Positions 18,909 to 27,046 of a stretch of DNA of 64,000 bases are shown here, in pieces. The notes below the pieces were generated by a model that saw only the letters and a program-made list of their open reading frames with translations, searched no databases and was not told the DNA's origin. The position numbers and the translations under genes were made by a program. Each line of letters starts with the position of its first letter. The first letter of the stretch is position 1. Location of the stretch: NCBI RefSeq assembly GCF_030818655.1, contig NZ_JAUTAN010000001.1:930001-994000 (forward strand), given 5' to 3'. The DNA comes from Nocardioides zeae. GTDB taxonomy: Bacteria > Actinomycetota > Actinomycetes > Propionibacteriales > Nocardioidaceae.

Positions 18909-20237
18909 CGTCCGCTCGGCGGGGCCGACGGCCTGCGCCACGAGGGCGGCCGAGAGGCCCACGAACGGCAGGCCGGCGCCGGGGGCGGCGTGCGCCCCCG
19001 CGGCGTACACCCCCGGGACGGGCGTCGTCGGCCCGAGCCGTGCGGTCACGGTGCCCCGCCCCTGCCACTGCACGCCCCACGGCGTGCCGCCCCAGGCCTC
19101 GACCTGCTCCCGGGGGCTGCGGTCCACGCGGCGCACGATCCTGCGGCGCAGGTCGAGGTCGCTGCCCAGGCGCGCGAGGGCCTCGACCACGTCCTCGTGG
19201 AGCCGGCCACGACCGCGCACGGTCCAGGCGCGGGTGCCGTCGGGAGCAGTGCCGCCGGTCGTGATCGAGAAGGCCACGTCCTTGCCGTGCACCACCGTCT
19301 CCGGGGCGAGGTCGGGGAGGCCGTCGGCCTCGAGCCCGAGGTGCGCGACGGGCGCGGGCAGCGCGGGCAGCGTGCGGGCCACGTGGGGGGCGAGGGTCGG
19401 GAGGCGCCGCGGGTCGATCGCGCAGACGACGACGTCGGCGTCGATCGTGCCCGCTGCGGTGCGCACCCCGGCCACGCGACCGCCGCGCAGCTCCAGGTCG
19501 AGCACGGGGGTGTTCCGGACGACGTCCACCCGACGGGTGGCGAGACGACGCTCGAGGGCATCGCCGAGCGCCGCCATCCCGCCATCGCCCGCCCCGACGG
19601 TCCAGATCCCGAAGCGCTGCTCGAGGTACGCCGTCACCCCCACCCAGGCGGGTACCTGACGGGGGTCGTGGCCCTCGGCCACGGCGGCCCAGGTCGCCAC
19701 CTGCCGCAGACGGCGGTCGCGGAAGGAGCGGCGGGCGCGACGGTCCAGCGACTCGCGCGGGAACAGCACGGCGCGGGTGGCGCGGTCGGCGAGGTCGGGC
19801 AGCCAGGGCCGCTCGAGGTGCTCGCGGCGGAGCACCTCCCAGGTCTCCGCGTAGGCCGCGACGTGGTCGAGCCAGGCCGCGCCGAGGCCGGGGGAGAGGG
19901 CGTCCACGGCCACCTGCTGGGCCTCGCGCGAGCTCCCGGGCAGTCGGAGCGCGGTGCCGTCGGCGAAGCGGTGCTCCCGCACCAGGTCGCGGTGCTCCAG
20001 GGTGAGCTCGCGCTCCAGCGGCCGGCCGGTCTTGCGGAAGAGGTCGCGCACGACCGCCGGGAGCAGGGTGCTGCTCGGACCTGCGTCCCACGCGAAGTCG
20101 CCCCGTACGACGCGTTCGAGTGCCCCGCCGAGCCGATCGCCCGCCTCCACGAGGGTGACCGCGTGGCCCTGCTTGGCGAGCCGCGCGGCACTGGCCAGCC
20201 CCCCGTAGCCGCCCCCGACGACCACGACGTCCGCCAT
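18903..20237 (-). CDS. CrtI/phytoene desaturase-like FAD-dependent oxidoreductase
   Basis: A 444-residue protein with an N-terminal FAD-binding Rossmann fold (DVVVVGGGYGGLASAARLA, residues 3-21, then EAGDRLGG). Its overall layout is that of the phytoene desaturase/amine oxidase superfamily, and it ends in the FAD-binding phrase VYAAGAHAAPGAGLPFVGLS. No carotenoid synthase or cyclase gene is nearby, although a polyprenyl synthase lies 1 kb away, so a role in isoprenoid desaturation is plausible but not shown. The start is ATG 20237. Its promoter region faces the oxygenase operon. Confidence 0.85.
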   Translation of the reverse strand: MADVVVVGGGYGGLASAARLAKQGHAVTLVEAGDRLGGALERVVRGDFAWDAGPSSTLLPAVVRDLFRKTGRPLERELTLEHRDLVREHRFADGTALRLPGSSREAQQVAVDALSPGLGAAWLDHVAAYAETWEVLRREHLERPWLPDLADRATRAVLFPRESLDRRARRSFRDRRLRQVATWAAVAEGHDPRQVPAWVGVTAYLEQRFGIWTVGAGDGGMAALGDALERRLATRRVDVVRNTPVLDLELRGGRVAGVRTAAGTIDADVVVCAIDPRRLPTLAPHVARTLPALPAPVAHLGLEADGLPDLAPETVVHGKDVAFSITTGGTAPDGTRAWTVRGRGRLHEDVVEALARLGSDLDLRRRIVRRVDRSPREQVEAWGGTPWGVQWQGRGTVTARLGPTTPVPGVYAAGAHAAPGAGLPFVGLSAALVAQAVGPAERTR

Positions 20238-20421
20238 CAGCGGGCTCCGGTGGACGGAGCGGTCGGGGCGGGCGCGGGCACGCGCGTCATCGTAGAGGGG
20301 GCGGTCGGGTCGTTGGCCGACCCGGTGGGACGACCCCGTCGACCGGGCCCGCGCCGCGCCCGCCGACACCCCGTGCGCGCCCCACGTCACCGGTCGATGT
20401 CTGCCGTGTTGTGGGTGTCCA

Positions 20422-20468
20422 CCCTGCTGCGCGAGCAGGGCCATCTGCGTGCAGGTTGGACATTGTCC
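20422..20468. promoter_or_regulatory. Possible operators upstream of the oxygenase/ABC operon
   Basis: Within the 296-bp gap before the first oxygenase, two dyads stand out. One is CCCTGCT-N5-AGCAGGG (20422-20440) and the other is GGACA-T-TGTCC (20458-20468), about 65-110 bp before the start codon. They could bind the PucR-type regulator encoded at the far end of the cluster. This is inference only; the rest of the gap shows nothing I can name. Confidence 0.35.
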
Positions 20469-20533
20469 GGGTCGTGTCGCGCTCCCGAGACTCCTCACAC
20501 AGCTCATCGCCGCCTCGTGAGGAGACCGAAGCA

Positions 20534-21553
20534 ATGTCCAACGACGTCGTCCCCGTCATCGACCTGTCCGCGCTGCGCGGGGGGTCGCCGGAGGATCTCG
20601 AGCGCCTCGTCGCGCAGATCGACGAGGCCTGCCGCGAGATCGGCTTCTTCCAGATCACCGGACACGGGGTCGACCCCGACCTGGTCCGACGCATGTACGA
20701 CGTCTCCCGGTCGTTCTTCGACCAGCCCGAGGCGGTGAAGTCCGCCGTCGCGCAGCCCAACCCCCAGACGATCCGCGGCTACTGCGCGGTCGGGCAGCAG
20801 TCGTTCGCCTACTCCGACGGCATCGACACCCCCTCCGACCTCCACGAGAAGTACGACGTCGGCCCGGTCGACGTCCCCACGGGCGACGCCTACTACTCGC
20901 CCGAGCGGGCCGGCGCCCACTTCCTGCCGAACCAGTGGCCCAGCACGCCGGCGGGGATGGAGGAGACCTGGACCGAGTACTTCCGGGCGATGAACGACCT
21001 CTGCCGGGAGATCATGAGCCTGTTCGCCCTGGCGTTGGAGCTGCCGGCCGACTACTTCGCCCCCGTGGTCGACAAGGACATCAGCATGCTGCGGGCGATC
21101 AACTATCCGCACCGCGACGAGCCGCCACTGCCGGGCCAGATGCGCGCCGGGGCGCACACCGACTACGGCAGCGTCACCATCGTGCGCCAGGAGGAGGCAC
21201 CCGGGGGGCTGCAGGTCTTCACCCAGGACGGCGACTGGATGCCGGTACCGGTGTTCCCCGGCGCGTTCGTGGTGAACATCGGCGACCTCATGGCGCAGTG
21301 GACCAACGACCGCTGGATCTCCACCCGGCACCGCGTCGCCCCGCCGCCGCCGGACAGCGGTGACAGCCGCCGGATGTCGCTCGTCTTCTTCCACCAGCCG
21401 AACTACGACGCGGTCATCGAGTGCATCCCCACGGTGCTGGAGGAGGGCGAGCAGCCGCGCTACGCGGCCGTCACGTCGGGCGACCACCTGATGAGCAAGT
21501 TCGAGAAGACCACCGCCTCGGTCGGCCTCGGCTCGACGGTCGCCCATGCCTGA
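20534..21553 (+). CDS. Isopenicillin N synthase-family Fe(II) oxygenase 1
   Basis: A 339-residue non-heme iron oxygenase of the DIOX_N plus 2OG-FeII_Oxy layout. DIOX_N begins VPVIDLSALRGGS and includes GFFQITGHGV. The metal triad is His and Asp in AHTDYGS (about residues 214-220) and the distal His in STRHRVAPP. The 2-oxoglutarate-binding RxS appears as RRMSLVFF. The family includes thymine 7-hydroxylase and many small-molecule hydroxylases, so the substrate is open. ATG 20534 has GTGAGGAG about 8 bases upstream. It is the first gene of a six-gene operon, overlapping the ferredoxin by 8 bases. A paralogue lies at 26013-27005. Confidence 0.9.
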   Translation: MSNDVVPVIDLSALRGGSPEDLERLVAQIDEACREIGFFQITGHGVDPDLVRRMYDVSRSFFDQPEAVKSAVAQPNPQTIRGYCAVGQQSFAYSDGIDTPSDLHEKYDVGPVDVPTGDAYYSPERAGAHFLPNQWPSTPAGMEETWTEYFRAMNDLCREIMSLFALALELPADYFAPVVDKDISMLRAINYPHRDEPPLPGQMRAGAHTDYGSVTIVRQEEAPGGLQVFTQDGDWMPVPVFPGAFVVNIGDLMAQWTNDRWISTRHRVAPPPPDSGDSRRMSLVFFHQPNYDAVIECIPTVLEEGEQPRYAAVTSGDHLMSKFEKTTASVGLGSTVAHA

Positions 21554-21830
21554 CGTGGACGACCGGGCGTTCACCGTCGAGCTGCGTCGCAGCGGCCTGG
21601 AGGTGGAGGTGCCGGCGGGGAGCACGATCCTGGAGACGCTGCGCCCGCTCGTCACGGGACTGAGCTGGAACTGCCTCGACGGTGTCTGCGGCACCTGCAC
21701 GCAGACGATCCTGGACGGGGTGCCGGACCACCGCGACACGGTCCTGAGCCCGCGCGCGAAGCAGGCCGGCAAGCGGATCACCATCTGCGTGAGCCGATCG
21801 CGCACCGACACCCTGGTGCTGGACCTGTGA
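21546..21830 (+). CDS. Stand-alone plant-type [2Fe-2S] ferredoxin
   Basis: A 94-residue electron carrier. The cluster ligands are CLDGVCGTC (C-x4-C-x2-C, about residues 42-50) and a fourth Cys in ITICVSRS near residue 81. The ending (DHRDTVLS, then ICVSR, then LVLDL) matches the C-terminal ferredoxin domain of phthalate-dioxygenase-reductase-type proteins. The FMN and NAD domains of that family are absent. No reductase or Rieske oxygenase is in the window, so its redox partner is unknown. The ATG at 21546 overlaps the oxygenase stop and its own stop overlaps the ABC gene, which indicates tight translational coupling. Confidence 0.92.
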   Translation: MPDVDDRAFTVELRRSGLEVEVPAGSTILETLRPLVTGLSWNCLDGVCGTCTQTILDGVPDHRDTVLSPRAKQAGKRITICVSRSRTDTLVLDL

Positions 21831-23329
21831 GCGGCCCGTTCGCACTCGAGGTGGCCGGAGTCGCCAAGGCGTATCCCGGGGTCCAGGCGCTGCGCGACGT
21901 GAGCCTGGCCGTGCGGCCCGGTGAGGTGCGCGCCCTCCTCGGCGAGAACGGTGCCGGCAAGTCGACGCTGATCAAGATCGTGACCGGTGCGGAGCGGCCC
22001 GACACCGGGACGGTGACCGTGGGCGGTACGTCGCTGCACCCCTTCACGCCCCGCTCCGCCCGTCGGCTCGGCGTGCGGGTGGTGCACCAGGAGCGGCAGG
22101 TCGCCGGCGACCTCTCGGTGGCGCACAACGTGCTGCTGGACAACCTCCCCGGCGCCCTGGTCACCCAGCGCGGCATCGTCGCCCGCGCCCGGGAGGTCAT
22201 CGACCGGCTCGGGCTGGACCTCGATCCCCGTGCCCCCGCGTCGTCCCTGTCGGCCGCGGACCAGCAGCTGGTGGAGCTCGCGCGGGCGCTGTCCCGCCGG
22301 GCCGCCCTCGTGGTCATGGACGAGCCCACGGCGTCCCTCAGGCGCGACGAGGTCACCACCCTCTTCCGCGTCGTCGAGCAGCTGCGCTCCACGGGCACCG
22401 CCGTGCTGTACATCTCCCACCACCTGCACGAGGTCTTCGAGATCGCCGACACCGCGACGGTGCTGCGCAACGGCGAGCGGGTCGGCGAGCTGGTCGTGGC
22501 CGAGACGACGCAGGCGGAGATCGTCCGCCTGATGTTCGACCGCGACGTCGACCACGTCAGGATGCCCCGACCCCGGCGGGCGGACGGCGGCGTCGCCCTG
22601 CGGCTGCAGGGGGTCTCGATCCCTCCCCGGATCCGTGAGATCGATCTCGACGTACGCCGCGGGGAGGTGCTCGCGCTGTGCGGGACGGCCGACTCGGGCA
22701 CCTCCGAGGTCGCCGAGCTGCTCGCGGGCGTGCGCCCGGCGACCACCGGCGCCGCGCGGCGCGCCGACGGCCGTCGGGTCGGCCGGCGCACCGGGGCCGC
22801 TGCCGGGGGCATCGGCTTCGTGCCCGCGGACCGCAAGGCGGCCGGACTGCTGCTCGAGCGCTCCATCGCCGAGAACGCCGTCCTGGGACAGCTGCGCGGA
22901 CCGGCGCACTGGACGTCCTGGCCCGCGCGCGTGACCCGCACCGCCCGACGCGCGCTCGACCGCGCCGGCGTGCGGGCGAGCGATCCGCGCGGGCGGGTGT
23001 CGACGCTCTCCGGCGGCAACCAGCAGCGCGTGATCATCGCGCGCTGGCTGCTCGCCGACTGCGAGGTCCTCGTGCTCGACCAACCGACCGCTGGCGTCGA
23101 CGTCGCCGCCAAGTTCGAGCTCTACCACCAGCTGCTCGACCTGACCGCCGAGGGGATCGCCGTCGTCGTCGTCTCCAGCGACTACGAGGAGATCTGCGCC
23201 CTCGCCGACCGGGTGGTGGTCATGCGTGGCGGTGCCGTCGTCGGCGAGGTGCAGGGCGCCGACGCCACCCCCGACCGCCTCTACCAGCTCGAGATGGACC
23301 TGCTGCCGACCCCAGGAGCCCGCGGATGA
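21827..23329 (+). CDS. Sugar-type ABC importer ATPase, two fused ATP-binding domains (RbsA-like)
   Basis: A 500-residue cytoplasmic ATPase with tandem ABC domains. Domain 1 has Walker A GENGAGKST, a modified signature LSAADQQ and Walker B VVMDEPT. Domain 2 has a degenerate Walker A (CGTADSGTSE), an intact signature LSGGNQQR and Walker B LVLDQPTAGVD. There Gln replaces the catalytic Glu, so ATP hydrolysis probably depends on domain 1. This two-domain design is typical of ribose/galactose/nucleoside-class (CUT2) importers. The GTGA overlap with the ferredoxin and the ATGA overlap with the permease place it in the middle of the operon. Confidence 0.93.
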   Translation: MSGPFALEVAGVAKAYPGVQALRDVSLAVRPGEVRALLGENGAGKSTLIKIVTGAERPDTGTVTVGGTSLHPFTPRSARRLGVRVVHQERQVAGDLSVAHNVLLDNLPGALVTQRGIVARAREVIDRLGLDLDPRAPASSLSAADQQLVELARALSRRAALVVMDEPTASLRRDEVTTLFRVVEQLRSTGTAVLYISHHLHEVFEIADTATVLRNGERVGELVVAETTQAEIVRLMFDRDVDHVRMPRPRRADGGVALRLQGVSIPPRIREIDLDVRRGEVLALCGTADSGTSEVAELLAGVRPATTGAARRADGRRVGRRTGAAAGGIGFVPADRKAAGLLLERSIAENAVLGQLRGPAHWTSWPARVTRTARRALDRAGVRASDPRGRVSTLSGGNQQRVIIARWLLADCEVLVLDQPTAGVDVAAKFELYHQLLDLTAEGIAVVVVSSDYEEICALADRVVVMRGGAVVGEVQGADATPDRLYQLEMDLLPTPGARG

Positions 23330-24417
23330 ACGACCTCAGCCTCGCCCCGACCCCGATCGCCGCGCCCGCAGCACCCGCGGCGCCCCCCGCCACGCGGTCG
23401 TCGTCCGCACGCACGTTCGTGCGCACGATGGTGCCGTTGGTGCTGGCGATCGTGGTGCTCTCGGCGTACTCGAACTCCGAGAACCCGGCCTTCATGACGT
23501 CGGCCAACTGGCAGAACATCCTCAGCCAGGTGTGCGTCCTGGGCATCCTCGCCGCCGGCCAGACCTTCCTCGTCATCGGTGGCCAGATGGACCTCTCGGT
23601 GGGCAGCTTCGTGTCCTTCGTCGGGGTGCTCGCCGCGCAGCGGATCGCCGACGGTTGGTCGACCGCCGCCGTGGTGGCGCTCGCCCTCGGGATCGGGATC
23701 GTCGTCGGACTGGTCTGGGGGCTCGCCGTCGCGTTCCTCCAGGTGCCGCCGTTCGTGCTCACCCTCGGCGGCCTGAGCGTCTTCGCGTCGCTGGCCCTCG
23801 TGCTCTCGGACAACCGACCGGTGCCCGTGCTCGAGGGCGGACTGATCGAGCTCGGCTTCGGTGAGTGGTTCGGCGTGCGCGCGCCCGCGGTGGTCCTCGT
23901 CGTCACCGTCGTCCTGCTGGGGCTCCTGCTGCACTTCACCCGCTTCGGGCGCAACACGTACGCACTGGGCTCTGCCCCGCGGGCGGCCTACCTCGCAGGT
24001 GTGCCCACCCGACGGCTCATCGTCACGCTCTTCGTCCTCAACAGCACCCTGGCCGCCGCGGCGGGGCTCGTGATGATGGCCCGTCTGGCCGCCGGCGACC
24101 CGCGCTCGGGCGCCGGGCTCGAGCTCTCGGTCGTCGCGGTCACCGTCCTGGGCGGCGCCGCGCTCGCCGGGGGCCGGGGCACGATGATCGGCACGCTGCT
24201 CGCCGTGCTGCTCTTCGGCGTCATCAATGCCTCGCTGACCTTCCTCCAGGTGCCCGGTGCCTACCAGAGCCTCGTCACCGGCGGCATCCTCGTCTTCGCC
24301 GTCACGGTGACGGCCGCGGCCGACCTGCGCGCCGGTCGGACCGTCGGCCGCGGGGGTCACGGGACCTCCCTCGCCTCCGCCGTGACCGCGGTGCTGTCGC
24401 GGCGCCGCGGCTCCTAG
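23326..24417 (+). CDS. ABC transporter permease (RbsC-like)
   Basis: A 363-residue inner-membrane permease of the BPD_transp_2 family with about 8-10 hydrophobic segments. Family phrases include LAAGQTFLVIGGQMDLSVGS (about residues 76-95), RFGRNTYALGSAPRAAYLAG (the coupling-helix region) and VTVLGGAALAGGRGT. It pairs with the RbsA-like ATPase and the following lipoprotein to form one importer; only one permease gene is present, so a homodimer is expected. ATG 23326 overlaps the ATPase stop by 4 bases. Confidence 0.93.
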   Translation: MNDLSLAPTPIAAPAAPAAPPATRSSSARTFVRTMVPLVLAIVVLSAYSNSENPAFMTSANWQNILSQVCVLGILAAGQTFLVIGGQMDLSVGSFVSFVGVLAAQRIADGWSTAAVVALALGIGIVVGLVWGLAVAFLQVPPFVLTLGGLSVFASLALVLSDNRPVPVLEGGLIELGFGEWFGVRAPAVVLVVTVVLLGLLLHFTRFGRNTYALGSAPRAAYLAGVPTRRLIVTLFVLNSTLAAAAGLVMMARLAAGDPRSGAGLELSVVAVTVLGGAALAGGRGTMIGTLLAVLLFGVINASLTFLQVPGAYQSLVTGGILVFAVTVTAAADLRAGRTVGRGGHGTSLASAVTAVLSRRRGS

Positions 24418-24522
24418 AACCTGCCACCGACCGCACGGCCGGGCCCGCCAGCGCTGCCGCACCCGGAGCCTCATCCCCCTCGTCTCGGAGCCCGTCACCC
24501 ACCCCACCCCCAGGGAGCAGCC

Positions 24523-25578
24523 ATGCGTCTTCGTCCCCGTCCCCACGCCGTCCTCGCCTCGCCCGTCGCCCTCGACCGCCGAGCCTTCCTGCGCTACTCG
24601 GGCCTCGCCGTCGGCGCCGTCGCCGCCGGGGGACTCCTCAGCGCCTGCGGCGACGACGCGAGCTCGGCGGAGGGCGGCGGGGACGTCGGCTCCGGCAAGA
24701 CCATCGCCATCTCGCTGAACGGCGTCAACGCCTACTCCGGGTACGTCGCCGAGGGGGTGCTGAAGGAGCTCGAGGGCACGTCGTACGAGTTTGCGGGCGT
24801 GCAGAACAACTTCGACTCCAGCACCGAGCTCGGGAACATCCAGAACCTGCTCAGCCAGGGCATCGCCGGCCTCGTCGTCCTGCCGGCGGACTCGACGACG
24901 ATCGCCCGGGCGGCGCAGCTCGCGGACGCGCAGGGGGTGGCCGTGGGGAACGCCCTGTGGCCGGGCGAGGGCGAGGCCGACCGGTACTTCGCCGGCGTCG
25001 CGTCCCTCGACTCCGTCGAGGGCGGTCGGATGATCGGCGAGTGGTTGAAGGCGAACGCCGAGCCGGGTCCGGTCATCGTGGTGCAGGGCATCGTGGGCCA
25101 GGGCTTCTCCGAGCTCATCGACGAGGGGCTCGACGAGGCACTGGCTGGCAGCGGCTTCGAGGTCGTCGTGCGCGAGCAGGGCTTCTTCGCCCGCGACACC
25201 GCGACGGAGATCGTCGAGAGCGGCCTGCAGGCCAACCCCGACGTGACGGCGATCGTCGCCTACTCGGCCTCGATGAGCAACGGCATCGCCGCCTACCTCG
25301 AGGCCAACCAGCTCGACGGCATCACCCACGTCTCCAGCGATGCCGACGACGAGATGTTCGAGTGGCTGGAGACGCCCTACCTCGCTGCGACGCGCTACTA
25401 CTCGGCGGCCCAGACGGGGGTGCTGGCGGCCCGTGCGGTGCGGGCGGTGATCGAGGGCGGGGAGCCCGAGTTCGAGGGTGTGGTCGAGCAGGAGATGGTG
25501 ACGAGCGACAACGCCGCGGACGTCATCGCGCGCAACCCCTACCGCTACGCCCAGTTCGCGGAGAAGGCGACGATCTGA
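24523..25578 (+). CDS. ABC substrate-binding lipoprotein, periplasmic-binding family 4 (RbsB-like)
   Basis: A 351-residue solute-binding protein. The N-terminus carries a twin-arginine-type start (DRRAFLRYSG) leading to a lipobox LLSAC (Cys about residue 42), so it is exported and lipid-anchored outside the membrane. The mature part is a two-lobed sugar-binding-family fold (TIAISLNGVNAYSGYVAEGV at its start, IAGLVVLPADSTTI at the first crossover). In this class ligands range from pentoses to nucleosides and purines. It is the fifth gene of the operon, 105 bp after the permease. Confidence 0.92.
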   Translation: MRLRPRPHAVLASPVALDRRAFLRYSGLAVGAVAAGGLLSACGDDASSAEGGGDVGSGKTIAISLNGVNAYSGYVAEGVLKELEGTSYEFAGVQNNFDSSTELGNIQNLLSQGIAGLVVLPADSTTIARAAQLADAQGVAVGNALWPGEGEADRYFAGVASLDSVEGGRMIGEWLKANAEPGPVIVVQGIVGQGFSELIDEGLDEALAGSGFEVVVREQGFFARDTATEIVESGLQANPDVTAIVAYSASMSNGIAAYLEANQLDGITHVSSDADDEMFEWLETPYLAATRYYSAAQTGVLAARAVRAVIEGGEPEFEGVVEQEMVTSDNAADVIARNPYRYAQFAEKATI

Positions 25579-25579
25579 G

Positions 25580-25984
25580 GTGGCGGTCGCGCTCTCCTTC
25601 GCCAGCATCCTCGCGCACGACGTCGCACGCCTCTCCGCCTTCTACGAGGAGGTGTTCGCGCTGACCGAGGTCCACGAGCTGACGTCGCCGCACTTCCGCG
25701 GCCTCTGGATCGGGGAGACGGTGCTCGGGTTCAGTGCGCCGTCGGCCTACGACCTGCTCGAGCTGCCCGCTCCGGTCGGCGACGACCCCGGCGTACGGAC
25801 CTTCCTGACCTTCGAGGCCGCGTCGAGCGCCGAGGTCGCGACGTACGTCGACCGGGCGGTGGCCCTGGGCGGGACCCTGGTGCAGCCACCGCACGACACC
25901 TACTACGGGGCGTGGCAGGCGGTGCTCCTCGACCCGGAGGGCCACGCGTTCCGGGTCAACCACCTGCCGCTGGCGCGGCCGTGA
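25580..25984 (+). CDS. VOC-superfamily (glyoxalase/dioxygenase-fold) protein
   Basis: A 134-residue single VOC module: SILAHDVARLSAFYEEVFAL at the start and AVLLDPEGHAFRVNHLP at the end, with paired beta-alpha-beta repeats. Metal ligands are not certain; no obvious His opens the first repeat where glyoxalases have one. The GTG start at 25580 lies 1 base after the lipoprotein stop, so it is the last gene of the importer operon. It may act on, or bind, a product of the oxygenase step. Confidence 0.85.
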   Translation: MAVALSFASILAHDVARLSAFYEEVFALTEVHELTSPHFRGLWIGETVLGFSAPSAYDLLELPAPVGDDPGVRTFLTFEAASSAEVATYVDRAVALGGTLVQPPHDTYYGAWQAVLLDPEGHAFRVNHLPLARP

Positions 25985-26012
25985 CGTACGGCGCGGGGCG
26001 CGGGCGCGGCGA

Positions 26013-27005
26013 TCACCGGTCGGCGTCGCGTCGGCCGAACGTCGTCTGCCGCAGGTACTTCTGCCGCAGGTGCTCGCCCGAGGTGAGGGGCTGGCCCGGG
26101 CTGGGCCAGGCCTCGTCGCGGAAGGGCTCCAGCACGTCGACGCGGGCGTCGTAGTTGGGATGGTCGTAGAAGGCCAGGCGCGAGCTGTCCAGGGCGAGGG
26201 TGCGCGGGGGGTTGACGACACGGTGCAGCGTCGAGGTCCACGCATCCGCGGTCCACTCGGCGAACAGGTCGCCCACCAGCGCGACGATCCGTCCCGGCGC
26301 GAGCGGCACCGCCGACCAGGTGCCGCTCGCATCGAGCACCTCGAGCCCGCCCGGCCGGTCCTCCGCCGTGACGAGCGTGAAGGTCCCGTAGTCGGTGTGC
26401 GCCCCCGCGCGCATCTGCCCGCGGAGCGGGGCCTCGGGCTGGTCGGGGTAGTGGAGGGCCCGCAGCATGCTGATCGACCGGTCGTAGGTCGCGGCGAAGA
26501 AGTCCGGGGGGAGCCCGAAGGAGCGCGCCGTCAGCTCCATCAGCGCGGACGCCACCCGCGCCATGTGGCGGTAGTACGCGTTCCACGTCTCCGCCATCCC
26601 GGCGGGCCGCTCCGGCCAGATGTTGCCGGCGAGGTGCGGGCCGGCGTCGGGCGGCGGTGGCAGGGGGTCCCGGCCGTGCGGCGGACCCATGTCCATCTTC
26701 TCCTTGAGGTCGGCCGGGGACTCCTCGTCGAGGGAGTAGGCGATCCCCTCGCTGCCCACCCCCGCCCAGCCCCGCACCTGGTCGGGCTCGGGCTGCGCCA
26801 CGCGCGCCTTCTCCTCGGGCGGGAGGGCGAAGAAGGCGCGGGTCACGGCGAAGATCTCGTGGCACAGCTCGATCGGGACCCCGTGGCCGACGACCTCGAC
26901 GACACCGACCTCGCGGCAGGCCCGGTCGAGCCGGGCCGCCTCGGCAGCCACCCGGGCCGCGGGCGCGTCGAGCGCCGCGAGGTCGACCACTGGCAAGATC
27001 TGCAC
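26013..27005 (-). CDS. Isopenicillin N synthase-family Fe(II) oxygenase 2
   Basis: A 330-residue paralogue of the oxygenase at 20534, sharing blocks such as QMRAGAHTDYG and HPNYDA. Iron ligands are His and Asp in AHTDYGT and the distal His in TLHRVVNPP. The 2-oxoglutarate-binding RxS motif, present in the paralogue as RMS, reads RLA here (DSSRLAFYDH), so cosubstrate binding may differ. The start is GTG 27005; the open frame upstream overlaps the divergent regulator gene. It is transcribed towards the importer operon and divergently from the PucR-type regulator, with 41 bp between their start codons. Confidence 0.9.
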   Translation of the reverse strand: MQILPVVDLAALDAPAARVAAEAARLDRACREVGVVEVVGHGVPIELCHEIFAVTRAFFALPPEEKARVAQPEPDQVRGWAGVGSEGIAYSLDEESPADLKEKMDMGPPHGRDPLPPPPDAGPHLAGNIWPERPAGMAETWNAYYRHMARVASALMELTARSFGLPPDFFAATYDRSISMLRALHYPDQPEAPLRGQMRAGAHTDYGTFTLVTAEDRPGGLEVLDASGTWSAVPLAPGRIVALVGDLFAEWTADAWTSTLHRVVNPPRTLALDSSRLAFYDHPNYDARVDVLEPFRDEAWPSPGQPLTSGEHLRQKYLRQTTFGRRDADR

Positions 27006-27046
27006 ATGGAGCAGTATGGCCTCGTCGTGACTGGCCGGTCCTGCTG

